The notes beneath the pieces are model-generated. The model saw only the letters and a program-made list of their open reading frames with translations. It searched no databases and was not told the DNA's origin. Of a stretch of 60,000 nt of DNA, positions 46,343-59,731 are shown piece by piece. The position numbers and the translations under genes are program-made. Source of the stretch: Membranipora membranacea (taxonomy: Eukaryota > Bryozoa > Gymnolaemata > Cheilostomatida > Membraniporidae). Position 1 is the first letter of the stretch. Each line of letters begins with the position of its first letter. The stretch is from positions 14,630,948-14,690,947 of the forward strand of contig OU612071.1 in NCBI GenBank assembly GCA_914767715.1. The letters are read 5' to 3'.

Positions 46343-46480
46343 ATGGCGCTGACGAAGTCGACAGCTTTTGAGGAGGAGGAGGATGAGGAGGAGGCGGACG
46401 TCGCTGAGTCAAGCTGGTCCAAAGTGCCAAATCTAGCAGCGGCTGCTGACAAAGGCAAAGGGAAAGGAAAGAAAAAATAA
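46343..46480 (+). CDS. possible 45-aa acidic/lysine-tailed microprotein or terminal exon
   Basis: An intact ATG-to-TAA frame. The N-half has an acidic run (FEEEEDEEEADV), the centre reads ESSWSKVPNLAAAAD, and the tail is KGKGKGKKK. The composition is strongly patterned and unlike neighbouring noise, and the G+C is higher than the surroundings. I recognise no family. It could be a small protein, the last exon of an unseen gene, or a GAG/GAC-rich low-complexity run that happens to be open. The minus strand is also open here, as expected for such repeats. Confidence 0.2.
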   Translation: MALTKSTAFEEEEDEEEADVAESSWSKVPNLAAAADKGKGKGKKK

Positions 46481-47244
46481 GGTAAACCATCACACTGAAA
46501 ACATGATATACTAGGACTTAGGAAATCATTCACAGCCCAAGTGAGTTATTTAATTTCCGGCAGTCTCCTAAACAAAGCGGCACTTATCCATAGCAAATTT
46601 TCAAACTTTTCAGTGTAATGTTTTCTCGTTTGTAGATGTAAAGGAAATGTAAAATGTACATCACTTTTTATTATATTGAACATATTATATACATAAAACT
46701 TGAAATTCAACTTAGCGCAACCCTGAACAAAGTAGGAGTGGGCAAGCTAGGCTAATGTATGGAGAGCTCACCTCCATTAGCGGTATGGGTGATGACCTGG
46801 ATTCTAACAAGATTGTCTAGCTCGAACCCCAACCACCACGCAAACCTGTCATGATGGTGGGTTCTAATCTCCTACAATAGTAACAATGTCAGCTTTCAAT
46901 TGATGAGACATTGCAGGGCTTATCATGGTTTGCGAGATCATGGTACTATGGGTACATTGTACCATTGTCATGGTGGTTTCAAGTTTTGAGAATTATCGTT
47001 CTGCTTTTCTTCTGAGCGTCTTCCTCGAAGCAGTTATGAAATGTGCTGGTGCTCATAGAGAGGTTGAAAAATATGTCTGAGAACAATACAGGGTGATCAT
47101 GACTCCAGCCTCTGGTCAACAAATATATTATTGCAGTTCATAAAGGAGCGCCTAGCTGAAGCAAGACTGGAAAGAATTGAAAGAAAAAATTATATATGTT
47201 AATCATTGCAATGCTAACGCATTCAATACACTGCGTTGTGGTGG

Positions 47245-47300
47245 TACTCATACTAAATTAATTTGTTCACTCCCGATTGATTAGAGATTTACATGCTTTA
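47245..47300. repeat. fragment of the 17,237-17,543 MITE family (inner part)
   Basis: GTGGTACTCATACTAAATTAATTTGTTCACTC followed by GATTGATTAGAGATTTACATG resembles the inner arm of that element (about 17,332-17,400). Confidence 0.35.
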
Positions 47301-47658
47301 ATATATCACACATTCAGTGTGAGTAACAACAACACCATGCAGAGCTCGAGCACCGTGGAGTGGGCACTTTCCTGAGCCTCCCGAGTTACCTTCTTTTATG
47401 GCACTTTTTCAACCATCAATAAATCATGCAAAGTAGAGTGTTAATTATTTTACCATGCTAACGGGACACAACTTGATCATAAGTAACTGCCTGACTATAA
47501 CATTCATCGGACTTTGGATAGTAGTGCGTAGCAGCAAATGGTTCGTCTATCATAAATATACAACAATGAAAGGAAGGTGAAGAAACCGAGGGTAGGCTGA
47601 TACTTCAATGTCAGACATTTATAACAGTGACTTGCCGTTTGCTAAGAAACAGAAGATT

Positions 47659-47860
47659 GGGCTGCCCCTAAAGAGGGACGCAAGGTGCCCTAATCCTCAT
47701 ACTGAGAATGTGATACATTCTAGAAAACTAGAATGCATCCTAGAGGTGAGGCCATAGAGGACCTCCTAATCATTAGTGTGCAGCAAGCTGCCACAACTGA
47801 ACTGGCACTAATCGGCCATTGGCAGTGACACTTTGATCTTAGCCAATAGGCCAAGAAGCG
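47659..47860. repeat. left arm of a 200-bp inverted-repeat pair
   Basis: Starts GGGCTGCCCCTAAAGAGGGA and ends near ACTTTGATCTTAGCCAATAG. It is the reverse complement of 48,820-49,013 along its whole length, with scattered mismatches and small indels. No coding frame is conserved between the arms. Confidence 0.75.
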
Positions 47861-48819
47861 ATTTATAACAGTGATTTGAGGTGAGCCTGTTCTATCGATT
47901 GTATTGAGTTTAGTTGTATCGGTCATTCTAAAACCCCTAGCTTCAGATATAACAGTGTGACCCAATCTCATTGTGTAGACCAACTACTATCAAGGCTTCT
48001 AATGACCGGTGGTTAAGAAAAATTACTTTTAAATTTACTTTAATAGCATTGATCATCTTTCTTGACCTTGTTTGCATCGATTTGTTATCCTAATTAAGAT
48101 AAATCATTAGATTACTTACATTTTGAAGTGCGGGTATGATTACTGCTCACCAACAGGTGATTATATGCTACATTTGACACAAATAGAACTAAATATAAAG
48201 ACTAGAAATGAAAACGTGATGAAGTTATGATAATCTCTAAAAGCCCAAGAGCACTGATATACTAACGACTGCGCACTCAGCATAAATTCATTAAATAGGA
48301 GGGACAACTCACATAAGGCTTATTGGTATCTACAGTTTGTAAGATGGGGTCTAACAATCGTCTCAATAATAACCCTAGACAGGACACTGCATGGGGTGTT
48401 GATAGTTGGAATGAGTTGTCTTCTCCCGAAAAGAAGGAGAACAACTCCAAAACTTACTTAACGCCCAGTTTCACCAGGGAGAACTAATTACACTAATTAC
48501 AATAATTGAACTAAATTGATGGCGTGCTCGGGTTATGACAGCCGTGCATCCTAGCAGTTATTGCCCTTGAGTTTATATTCTCCACTGCTTCATGCAATAA
48601 ACCTTGGACGGAGAGCACAAACGTAGTTATTGTCAGCTAGACATATATGCTTACATTTGTATCATTTGTGTATTATTAAAGACGCCCGCTGAGGGCGACA
48701 ATGAAATATCGAGGCTAGTGACGACGGCCACCTATGTAGGATGAAGTCTCACTGGCTTGGGAGCTGACTTTACCGATAAGCAGATCAACGCATTCCGGGT
48801 TAACACTTGGATTGTGGAC

Positions 48820-49013
48820 CGCATCTCGGCCTATTGGCTAAGATCAAAGTGTCATGGCCAATTGCTGATTAGTGCCTGTGTCAGTTTCTGGCAGCTTGCT
48901 TCACACTCACGATTAGGTGGTCCACCAAGGCCTCACCCCTAGGATGCATATGATGTATCACACTCTCAGTATTAGGACTTCGGGCAACTTGCGTCCCTCT
49001 TTAGGGGCAGCCC
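48820..49013. repeat. right arm of a 200-bp inverted-repeat pair
   Basis: Inverse of the arm at 47,659-47,860, separated from it by about 960 bp of unrelated sequence. GGATTGTGGACCGCA at its edge (about 48,809) also recurs at about 49,038, so the unit may extend or be partly re-duplicated. Confidence 0.75.
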
Positions 49014-49049
49014 ACCCTCTGTTTTGACATAAACAAGGGATTGTGGACC

Positions 49050-52000
49050 GCACTCTGAGTTATTTCTTGGATTGTGACTTGCTAGCCAGCAGCTTAATAT
49101 AGGCAATCCGACCAGCGCAGAACTGTCTCTATACCACCTTCGGGAGTGGCTGATACATAGTATCACATATAGCAGACCTTCTCAGCAGCAGGTCCCAGGA
49201 TAAATCCTGGTTCTGTACAATATCACATTGCAACCTCAGAATTCCAACGCTGTCAGATTTGTGAGATGACTTGCAAATGTCTTGGGCCACCTAGGACTGC
49301 TGAGATTTTGTGGTTCACAATTGTAGAACTGTTTCAAGACCTTGCAGGACCCAAAATCTTGCAATTTTGGTGCAATTGGGCACCAGGCTTTATCCCGTCT
49401 CATTAGCTGATTGCACAGCTTATAACAATCTCTCCTGCAATAATGTTGTTTCAATTCCTCAACTATTAACGTTCATACATCTATATGTACACATCTCTGC
49501 AATGATAGACACCATTGTGAAAACAATTCTTTTTCTTTCCATCATGCATTTGTGAATGGTTACTTTATGGCAGCAGCATCTGTCAGCAGATCAGCAGATC
49601 AGCAAAACGTGACAGTGCCAGAACACCAAGCAATGTAGCTAATAGAGAACTTCATCTCTTCAACCTTTAATCAGAAAACTGTTGGTAAAATGTTAACTAC
49701 AGGAGAAGTAGTAACAATCAGTATATCATGAAAATATAAATAATTATTGTGCAATTAATTATCCAAATCGCCAATTCAGGCGTAATTACGGAGAACAAAA
49801 TAATTTTCAATTCATTGTAAAATCTTTTAGGATCCTTTGCAGATGCTCAGTCAATGATTAACAATCAGCAACGTTGCAAACTTTTTGAATATCAATCCAA
49901 CAATTTTCTTTGAATTCCCTACAAAGTCCAATCTTAAAATTTTTTTTCCAAAAATGGTGTATCTTCTGTTATACAATATTGGTACTAACTACTTTATTTA
50001 TTAGTCATATCATTTGCCAGTCAGCCAGCCCTCCTATCTACATAAACTCTATTACTATATGAGCTGTAAAAACTGTATATCATATACTGCATACTAAATA
50101 ATATATATATATATATAATATTTATAACATATATATATAATATTTATAACATATTCATACATATAAAAAACTGTGTACTGTATCAACTGTATATCATATA
50201 TGAGGCAATATGTGATTGGTGTAAATGCATAAAACTCTATCATAAAATGAGAGAATTTTTAAACGTTAGACAAACCTTTGCATGCTTTGCCTTCAAAGAA
50301 TTCCCTTGAGATCTGGATATCTTCACTGTGTGATGGGAGGAGGTGATCTGTCTTCTGTCTTCATCTGGCTGCCTTTTAAACCAATATTCACCAGTAGAGC
50401 GGCAGCATTTAATCAGTATGAAAACTAAATTAACTTGGGTGGTAATGACAGCTGATAAACTGAATTAAGGGGCGAAAAGGTCAGGTTGTGTTCCCCCAAT
50501 AATTAATAAAACGGAAATCAAAATTGACCCAATGAAAATTCATATTAAAGGTTTGATAAACTTTCTCAATGTAAATACTTGCCCTTGCAGGTTATGAATT
50601 CAGGGGTTTATGATAATTTTGTATACACTCCTAGTTTCTGTCCCAACGGCCGCTATCAACATTGCATCCTTCCAATTTTTTAAGAGAAAAATATTACAGT
50701 AAGCATATCATAAACCTGGTACATTTTAGGCTGATGCACTTATGATCCCAAACTATTTCCTTTTGTACTCATCGCTTCATTTGACAGGATTTTCTTTCTT
50801 GGTATCATGAACACACTGCTAGCCAACCAGGCTTTAGTAATTAATCTTTCACTGGCCGAAATTGTGTTCAAGTACATAAAGTACAAATCTCATTTTGAAT
50901 CAGCTGCTTGCACTGACAACCTATCAATATTGATATATATCAGTGACCAAGTATTTGATTTAGACATTCATCGCTCTTATCGTGCCTCTTCATCTCACTG
51001 ATAAATAATAATTTGTCAAACTGTGTTCACAGAGCAGAGCAACATCATTTGTCCACACATTTTTGGCCAGCTTTTCCTGTCAGATTATAAAGTCAGATTA
51101 TTCTTTTACCAAAGATCTGCATTTAGTGATGTCGTCCAAAATCCAAAACAGAAACTGCCGGTTGCTCCCAATTAGAGCTTATTTTAAAGAAAAAAACAGA
51201 CCGAGCAGTCTGATGGAAAAGCATGTCCTAAAATTCAAATGTGATCTTGTAGCCCAAAGACTGCCAATTAAATTTGAGAACAATAGAAATTATTTGTCAA
51301 ATATTACACCAATCATTATTATTGTAAGCTTGTCAGTCAATTTCTATGTGTTATCTTTTTGCCATATTTAAAATTACAGTACATTGAATTATGAGAATGA
51401 CATATGAACTTCACTTCCAAAGTGTAGGTTTTAGTCAGGTGATAAGAAACTGTTTTTAGACTATTGCTTTGATTCTGTCATGTCATTATGGATGTCATGG
51501 TAGTTTAGGAGAGGAACATTTTTTAAACAGCTCTTCTCAAGAGCAGCACTGGTAGAGTTCAGCCCTCCTTTTGAATGGGATGCCTGGTTCATTATCACCA
51601 CACCTAACTCACCCCCTGACCCCTTCCCTCCATTCATCGTCTTCAACTCTGAAGGCTGACACAGCCAGTAACATATTACTATGCAGGCTGAATACTGTAG
51701 GTAACTGTCTATATGAAATTGTCAATGAGAAAAACTAACTACCAAATAGTTCTCGCAATGATAGTAACATAACAAGTGAAGATCACAGATACAGTCCCAC
51801 AGTCCTGACAATAGCAACTGGCCACACCTTCTGCATTCTCATTTGCAGATCTCAATTCTGCCTTACCATGGCTTGCTAGAGGCAACAATGAGTTGGAGTT
51901 AGCAAATTTTACCAGCCAACTGAATGCTCACCGACTATGGTGTCTCTGAGAGTTTGCGTTGTAGGGAGCTCTTAGCTTGTAAGAAACTGCTTACAATCTA

Positions 52001-52441
52001 TCAACACAAATATTAATTAATCATCCTAAACATGGAAAGCTCATTGGTTGCTGCGTGTATTCCTTTGGTAATTTCCTGCCTATTTTGGCCAGTTTACCCA
52101 ATAACTTTTGCCCTTGAAAGAAAAGTGATGCACAATATTAAACCAGCAACGCTGTCTTTTGGTAGCAGATGTGTGGAATAAGATACACATGGCAAAGCTT
52201 CAGTTCATACTTGGAGTTGCGGAGGCTTATCAGTTTCACACATCTTCCTTGAAATAAAATAACAATATCGAGCACTTTGTATATTATAGCTTACTCCCGC
52301 AGTATCTATTTTAATCATTTTCCACCATTCAATGTCGCACTGGAATTTTTTGCTTTAACCGACCTTCTTTCGAATTAAAATTTTCAGTATCCGTTTCCTC
52401 AATCTTCATTATGTGGGATTCCGGGTTACGGAGTCACCACA
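49050..52441. other. no gene recognised
   Basis: The stretch holds a TA microsatellite (50,098-50,165) and otherwise unique AT-rich sequence. Open frames at 50,807-51,001 and 51,063-51,371 have no splice context or recognisable motif, and the second lacks an ATG start. Confidence 0.4.
50098..50165. repeat. TA microsatellite
   Basis: Two blocks of (TA)n separated by TATTTATAACA, forming a local direct repeat. Confidence 0.85.
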
Positions 52442-52879
52442 TTAACTCTTCACTACTGAGATCTGTGCTCTCAAGCTCGGTTAGATGATTATCGGTTGTG
52501 ACACTGTTCTTGTACAATTATCTAGACGCAATCTCATTTAATTCAAGCGCAAAAATCTGACTCAAGAGCATGTCTTTAAATTCTTAATAATTATTTTGAA
52601 GTCATTTAAAAAAAAAGCCTCCTAATGACGTATATATACGCATTCATGCAGTGTGTGGTCTAATACTAATGACGGATATATACGCTCAGTCACTATGACA
52701 ACCAAATGTCCAATGATAGTGCAGTTTTTTCTTCAAAATCTTTATTGGATCATCTTCATCATACTCTTATGTGATTGGGTAGAGTTTTAGAAAAGATATT
52801 TGGGGACTCACTTAGCTTTCACTTCTAAAAACAAAACTCAAGTTAGGATTTCAGAAAATTTCAGTCACAAAATATTTCA

Positions 52880-53588
52880 ATGGCAAGCTCTAGGACTAGG
52901 ATTCATGAGTCTGGTGTGCTTGATGAATGTTCAGGAGGAGTTGGCTCAGAGCTTGATGATGAAAATGAGGTGAGTAGGGTTACAAATTATGGTGAATCTG
53001 AATATCTAAATAAAATTGCTAAATTATAACATGATATATGAGAAAAATGTCATTCACCTGACCTTCTATCAACCTCAATTTGTCAGAAGATAAAAATATA
53101 CTTGTGCAACTAGGAAGCCTACTACTACACCAAATTTTCTGGTTCATGATATGCATTGTATTTCACAATATAAAGTAACTTTTTCTTTTACTAGTCAAGT
53201 GACAGTGAGTGAATCAGAAGAGGATAGTCAAGTTGGTGAAGTTGATGAGATGGATAACCGATACTCTGCAACAGACGTTGATGCTGATGATTCAGATTTT
53301 GATGGTGAGTCTCCCCCCCCCCAATACAGTATGAAGCATAAACCACACACCTTTGTGTAACAATTATTGTATTTCACATGTTATACACAACAACATAACA
53401 CGCTTTCCTGTTTTGTTGTTTCAGGCTCCCCACCACGAAAAGTTGTTATAGTTGGGGCTGGACATGGAGCTCCTGGGAGGGCGGGTCGACAAAGGAGAGC
53501 TGGTTGAGGCAGAACGGCACCTCAGGAGCAGGTTGTAGTCAGTCATGTTGGTGAGATTGACAACTCTGATGATGACTCATACTTTTGA
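52880..53588 (+). pseudogene. relic of a spliced transposase-like N-terminus (piggyBac-like)
   Basis: Three exon-like blocks with consensus splice sites: 52,880-52,969 (MASSRTRIHE... ending DDENE, then GTGAGT), about 53,195-53,304 (acidic ESEEDSQVGEVDEMDNRYS ... DSDFD, then GTGAGT) and 53,425-53,588 (SPPRKVVIVGAGHGAPGRAG, then a TGA at 53,505-53,507; the frame beyond stays open to IDNSDDDSYF and a second stop). The first junction is out of frame. Acidic Ser/Asp exons followed by an RG-rich linker resemble the N-terminal region of piggyBac-type transposases, and no DDD catalytic domain follows. Upstream, AATGACGTATATATACG is directly repeated (52,624 and 52,669). The identity is an inference. 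Confidence 0.35.
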
Positions 53589-54480
53589 TGTATGGTAGTC
53601 ATTTTTGTTTTTACTATCAAAAACTAAAATAATATTTTGATCACCAGAAAATATTTTTTTCAAATCGATAACAATCATTTTTTGCTGTTTTTTATGTAAG
53701 TTCAGCTTTACAGCAATAAATATCATAAGATCATATATGGCAAATCAATAACCAACACATCTGTGCATATAAATCCAGCTCAGACACTCTATTGGGCGAT
53801 CTGTACTGTGACTAAATGTCATAAAGTGAGTTTGAAAATAAAACTTCAGAAATCACAAATGCTTTATTCCTCCCCTAGGTCAATGGGCACTATGTATACA
53901 TGCATTGTCCAATGCGTACAAAAATTTAAATCCTAACAGATAAAGAGCTGGAGAATTCAAATATTTTTACAGATTGTGGATAGCACAACTGGTTACAAAG
54001 AAATGTCTATGTAAACTTAGGCATTTTTTGGAAAAACGCCTAGTATCCGACCACTAATTAACATTAACAATGGGCAGGAGCGAAAGAGTTAATAATGCAT
54101 TTCTTCTTTTAAACAAGTCATGTTTTCAATTTAATGCTCCTAGTCTTTATGATACAAATAATCCAACCAAATGTTGAAATGTGCCATTATCAAATAATAA
54201 GGCAAGTTCTATTTTCCTAGAGAAATCAACTATAATACAATGAATGAAATAATTATAATATACAAAACTTTCACGTTTCTTTTACAAAAACTGACCTGAC
54301 TCCAAATGAAGGTGCAAACAAAGAGCTGCCTGACAACCAGAAGGTCACCAAACAGATGGTGAATTTCAATTGACACCAGTGTTCTTGAATAGTATAGACC
54401 TAGACACATTAAGAAACTGCTGACGTACATAAGCGAAAAAAACAAGATTTAAACACTATCTACAATTACTGCAAAAAGAA

Positions 54481-54525
54481 GGTTGATTGGCCGCAAGAGT
54501 GGGCTGATCGGCCTCAAGAGTGGGT
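54481..54525. repeat. 22-bp tandem duplication
   Basis: TTGATTGGCCGCAAGAGTGGGC is followed by TGATCGGCCTCAAGAGTGGG. Two copies only, intergenic. The first copy contains an inverted CCAAT core. Confidence 0.6.
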
Positions 54526-54529
54526 TGGT

Positions 54530-57227
54530 GTAAATCAACCAATGGTATTATGCTAATTCTGCATTGTCTCTGTTGGTGCCACCTTTACTGCATTGTCATG
54601 GTTGTGGCTTAGGGTGGTACGGGGATTAAAATAGCAATTCGAATTTAATAACATTGCGTGTCGTTGATTCGAGGTTTGATGTCCTCACTGTTAACTGCAT
54701 ATCTTCAAGTCGACGTTGAGTGAACTGATGATGATATGCCGGCTTCGATATCAAATATTGTCTGACGTTGTTATCCTATGGTAGTTATATCCCTGGCTAG
54801 ATATCTCTACTGCTGTGGATGTGACAATTACATTACATAAATTGGCATCAATATTTATAAAATATTTTACATTACATAACAAACAAATAAAAAAATAATT
54901 TCTCTTTGGAAAATCATGAATGTTAAAAAAAAGACTAAAATCAAAAATTCTAGTTATGAAGAAAGTAGATTAACAAATCATGTACTTGGTATTTGTTGGA
55001 ATAATATTATTATCATGTAAGTATGTGCTAGCCAGGGGTTGCTATTTCACTTTACATTAATTGTCATGAGAATGTTACTCCTTCTTCAGGTTACTTTTCT
55101 CACCCCTCTGTGATTATACCGCTGATGATTTCACATTGTATTCGCACTTACAGACTAGTTTGACTGTACCTTACTATACTGAGCAAATTTTAGGGTTTTT
55201 TCTTCTTCTTGTTGTCATCACCTCAATCTACAATTAGCGGCAACTGATTGTTGGTTAAGTTGTACAGACTTTTTCAAAGGAAGAGTAGATGGTAGTTGGA
55301 CTCTGTCTTGAGAGTATGGAATTCTTACAGGTCATCTTTATGTTGATGATTTCGTTTATGTTGAGGTTAAAAGTCAAGTTTAAAATATTGTGTCAAAGAT
55401 ATCTCAGAAGTCATTAAATTAAGTGGCCATTATTTTGGTGTGCCCTGTGTTTTAAACACTAGGTCTTATTTGACTGCCCTATTTGCTGGGCACCCATAAG
55501 CTCATGCAGCTTAGGTAAGGTAATGACCGGCTTGCCAGCGCCAAATCAGAAATGGCCTTTGGCACCGGGAACCAAACCTTCATATGATCACAAGTCCTTA
55601 CACTCATAGACATGAGGTTGTACAGTAAAAACTGTGTGCACAGGGATTCTTAGCATGTGTTGTTCTGTGTGAGATGCTGTGTTCATGTGAAAATAACCAC
55701 CCCATGTGTCGCATTGGAACTGGTGTTATTAAACTATGGATTTCTGCTGTGACAAGTATAAATCCCTACAACAACACATTCAACAATATGACCTTAGGAC
55801 TGTTGCAAAGAGAAGGTATCCACAAGTGATATTTTTGCATGAAGAATTTCATTGTTCTGATTATTTTCTTGTTTCTAGTCATTGGGTAGGCTGCTCATCA
55901 CTGCACAATGTATTGAATGAATCTGCAACTGTAAAAAAGGGATTAGGTCCTCAGATTTTTCTTATTACTGACACAGATTGAGAAAACTAGCTGCTAGAAG
56001 GTCGGTTAGAGCAGCTGCTGATTTCTGACAGTGAAAACTTTGAGCATCCACAGCAAACAAGTGACTGAATATTTCACCTCTTTCAATATTTTGTATTGAT
56101 AAAAGCTGCAACAATACTGCTAAACACTCCAAGTTCAGAGTTCGGTACATATAGTCAACTCAGCAACCTGGGATGATGTCACATATGGCATATAGTTGGG
56201 GTGAAATGACTCGGTGATGGTGGTCCTTCATTTGGTCTAGTCTGTTATCCATTAATACATGAAACATCTACACTTACAAATCAGAAAAGCTTGACATTTC
56301 AATATGAATCATTAAGTTGGCACTTGAGAGGGTAGAACAAGGTCTGATATTTGGAGAATCAGTGGAGTTTAGATTTCTGTGAACATCTGGAAGAGAAACT
56401 TCAAAGTAATACAGATCGATATTGTATTTGAGGTCCTAAAAGAAATACTTTACTTTATATAAGCCAAACCCCTTAAATCATGCAAAAATCTGCACATCAC
56501 ATTGAAAACCTGTGAGCACTCGTGCAAAATCAGCAGATTTGGTCCAGGCCATAGAATTGTCTACAAATGATAATAATCTACATTTGTATGGCAATGGGTA
56601 ACGTATGATTATCAATTATTGAATGTTTAGATGCAGTTTAGAGTGCAGACGATTTTAATACCTTTCATGTCAAAATACTTGTTGAGAGTCAGAGGTATTG
56701 CTTTTGTTTCGAATCACAAAAAGTTGTGCCAAAACATGTCTAAAGCAAAACCAAATGGTGCAATATTTGTTTAAAAAACCTTTATATAGCTTTCCGATCT
56801 TGAACAATATATAACAAAGTAAATAAAATGAAATAAATCAATATGATACGATATCAGAAGCATTTCACATCCAGTCACTAAGTGCTGAAGACATACAAGT
56901 GCTCTACACTAATGCAATATCAGAATGAATTTTCAAGGGAGTAAACCCATGAGAATGTTCAAAATTAAAATTCGAAAACATGTGATAACTTCCTTTATTC
57001 TATTAACATGACATTTGCCACTTGCCTGAATGTTTGTGGATATACAGATTTTTACAATAGCATGCCTGAGTCTACAACCATCTAAAAAAAACTTTCATTT
57101 TACTCGTGTTTAATCTTGTTAATTTCATTAAACGTTTTTTTTTCTTTGTCTCTCCGCTTTTCTTATTTTCGAACATATTTGTTCTGTCACTGCATGAAAA
57201 AATTTGCAAAGATGATTTTAGATCAAC
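54530..57227. other. no gene recognised
   Basis: Mostly unique AT-rich sequence. A plus-strand frame at 55,736-55,981 (81 codons, ATG start) has a protein-like look with several Cys and His, but no splice context or family similarity that I can name. It may be a decayed mobile element. Confidence 0.35.
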
Positions 57228-57266
57228 AATGTATATATATATATGTGTGTGTGTGCGTGTGTGTTT
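57228..57266. repeat. TA/TG microsatellite
   Basis: A (TA)n block runs directly into a (TG)n block with one C interruption. Confidence 0.9.
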
Positions 57267-57569
57267 GACATTGCGATTGAGACATAGTAACTATACAGTA
57301 TTGCTAAAAAATAAATAATGTTTGCCTCTGATAGATTATGCTCCATAATGACGTCCGCGTTATGACGAGACAAACACATGCATCTAACTACTAGGAGGCT
57401 GTGAGCTCGTAAATTTTGTAAAATAAATACACTATTATTATAAAATGTTATATTGATTTGAAGTCTTATGGCAAAGGGAAAAAGTTTATTAATTGATTTA
57501 TTTTGACACATCGTCTCACCGATCATTGTGACATCGAACAGCGAAGTTCTAAGGGACACCGCATTCCAT

Positions 57570-59210
57570 ATGTCACTCGATAAGAGCTCACTCAACATAT
57601 CCACATGACTGTAGATGATTTTGCTGGTTAGGTTCCCATATTCAGTGTCACATGAGAAATTTTAGAGAACTTCGTTTGATTGAAATATTTAGGAAGCAGC
57701 ACTATATTGATTTACGTAGCAGAGTGCCAGTATTATTATATTATTATTATTATACACTATTTAAACCAAATAGTGATCAAGTTTTCTACTTTAGCACAAC
57801 CAATTTTGCTGATAGTCTATGGAAATTTGTCAAATGTTTTTCTCCTGCTTATCATTTATGAAGATATTAGTCATAGTTATTTCGTTACTCAATTTACTTT
57901 CGAAATTGATATATATATATATAAATATATATATGACACAGTGATGAATATTGAATTCAAATGGTTATACGAGTTATATAAACTGGCCAGCTAAAAGACA
58001 AGTTTTAGGTTGTTTATTGATGTAATGTCAAGGAAATTTTTACGCCGATGATTTATTGGTAATATTTAAATACAAGTATTGTGTGATTCCATATTTAATC
58101 AACTAATTATGAGCTCACTCAACTCGATGATCATTATCACTTTAGATTGCAGTATGCTTCGGGATATGGAGCACACATACTGTATGAAGGGTACTAGTAA
58201 ACTTCAACAAAGGCGAGTAGTGTACCTTAAATTTGCCTGAATATAGATAGTCTATTGATTCTAAACTGTATTGTTTACAATTTGTTGTCTTAATTAGAAA
58301 TTTAATCCATACATAATATCATCAACAGAAAAAAGTTCAAGGGTAGAGATATAAATGTTACGCTGTATTATCACTTGAATTTTGAGGGAATTATTCTAAA
58401 ATGATCAGTTTCAGATGTTAGTAACATATAAAAATACTAAATGCCATAAGTTTTTACTGATAGTTTGAAAGAAAATTTGTCTTAGAATAAATCACCATGA
58501 TATGGCACTCAATATGAGCTCACTCAACACAATGATCTGTAGCTTGTGATATGCATGGTGTTTTTGTCATGATATCCTGCCATGATTTTGCTTTTACTTG
58601 CACATAACGCAGTGTATTTTGTTTTAAGATTGAAATACTAAGTTACACTACAGCTGTATTTTATATTTATATATTTTTAGAACAATAAGCTTTGAGTGAT
58701 ATTTATGCGAATGTGTACAGAAAGTGAATGCATTTTTTAAGCTTCTTTTATTACCATATCCACAGAGCAGAATATACAGAGGAGCCAGTGACACATCACT
58801 AAATCATTATACCCAAACTATCTTCCAAATGTCACTCAATATGAGCTCACTCAACACAACGATCGCAGATGCATATCATTTTAAATTTTCTTGTGTAGTA
58901 GTAACATGGAACAAACTTCTAGTATTGACTCCATTTGTGTTAATTTTAAAATACTTTGTCCACATGCTTTATGTTTTTTTTACTTTGCTTGTGAAAGAAA
59001 TTTTAAGGGTGTTTAAATGAGGCTACTGTCCAAAAAATATATTAATAATTTTAGTGAAATGATAAGTTTTAGAGTTGTGCGCTAGTGACTTGCCAATGAG
59101 AAATTGCAGTAATCCATTCATATTTCTTTTGGCCATTGTGTGTTATAGTCATCTGTGATACCATCACTACCTATTTTACTTGATAATACCTCACTCAACG
59201 CAACAATCTT
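57570..59210. repeat. five-copy diverged tandem array with core GAGCTCACTCAAC
   Basis: CACTCAATATGAGCTCACTC followed by AACACAATGATC recurs in five diverged versions at about 57,575, 58,101, 58,505, 58,830 and 59,183. The gaps are about 530, 400, 330 and 350 bp. The later spacing is near 330-350 bp, suggesting a satellite-like unit of that size with insertions in the older copies. Only the core is well kept; the sequence between cores is AT-rich and diverged. It lies just downstream of the possible minus-strand exon at the right edge. Confidence 0.55.
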
Positions 59211-59731
59211 TTTGCTATCGATTGTGATTTGTATAGTGCAATGATACATATTGGTGGAATTTTTTTAATTTTGTCCCTCATACATCTGTGTTATTTATAT
59301 TATGATACTATCACTTAAATACTTAGACCCAACATATTTTCTGTTTGTCCCATGAAACAGTTCATTGACCAAAATAACCCCCACGGTGTAGTTGCAGATG
59401 TTTAACATTTTGTTTTTCGCTCGTTCCATTTTTAAATTCAATAAATCATATGATATTATTTGTCTTTGGCTCATTTAGGTGTGTATATTTAGTTTTTTTA
59501 CAATGATATCGATATGATGTGTCCATGTTCTGTGCCAATTTTGTGTTTTTTATAATTATGATTGCTATCGAATATGGAAGCGGTTGCGAGCCAGGTAGAT
59601 GCTGATCTTTTGAAGCAGCATTTCTTTGATGTTTACTACATATCATAACTGTGGCATTAGACATCAGTTATTAAAGGAATTTGTAACCCTTGAAAAGTTT
59701 TAATCATAATATCTATAACTCTATTATGTCA

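Noticed and set aside
46224-46533. minus-strand Ser/Pro-rich proteins
   Set aside because: They are the complement of the GAG/AAG-rich stretch at 46,343-46,480 and carry no motif.
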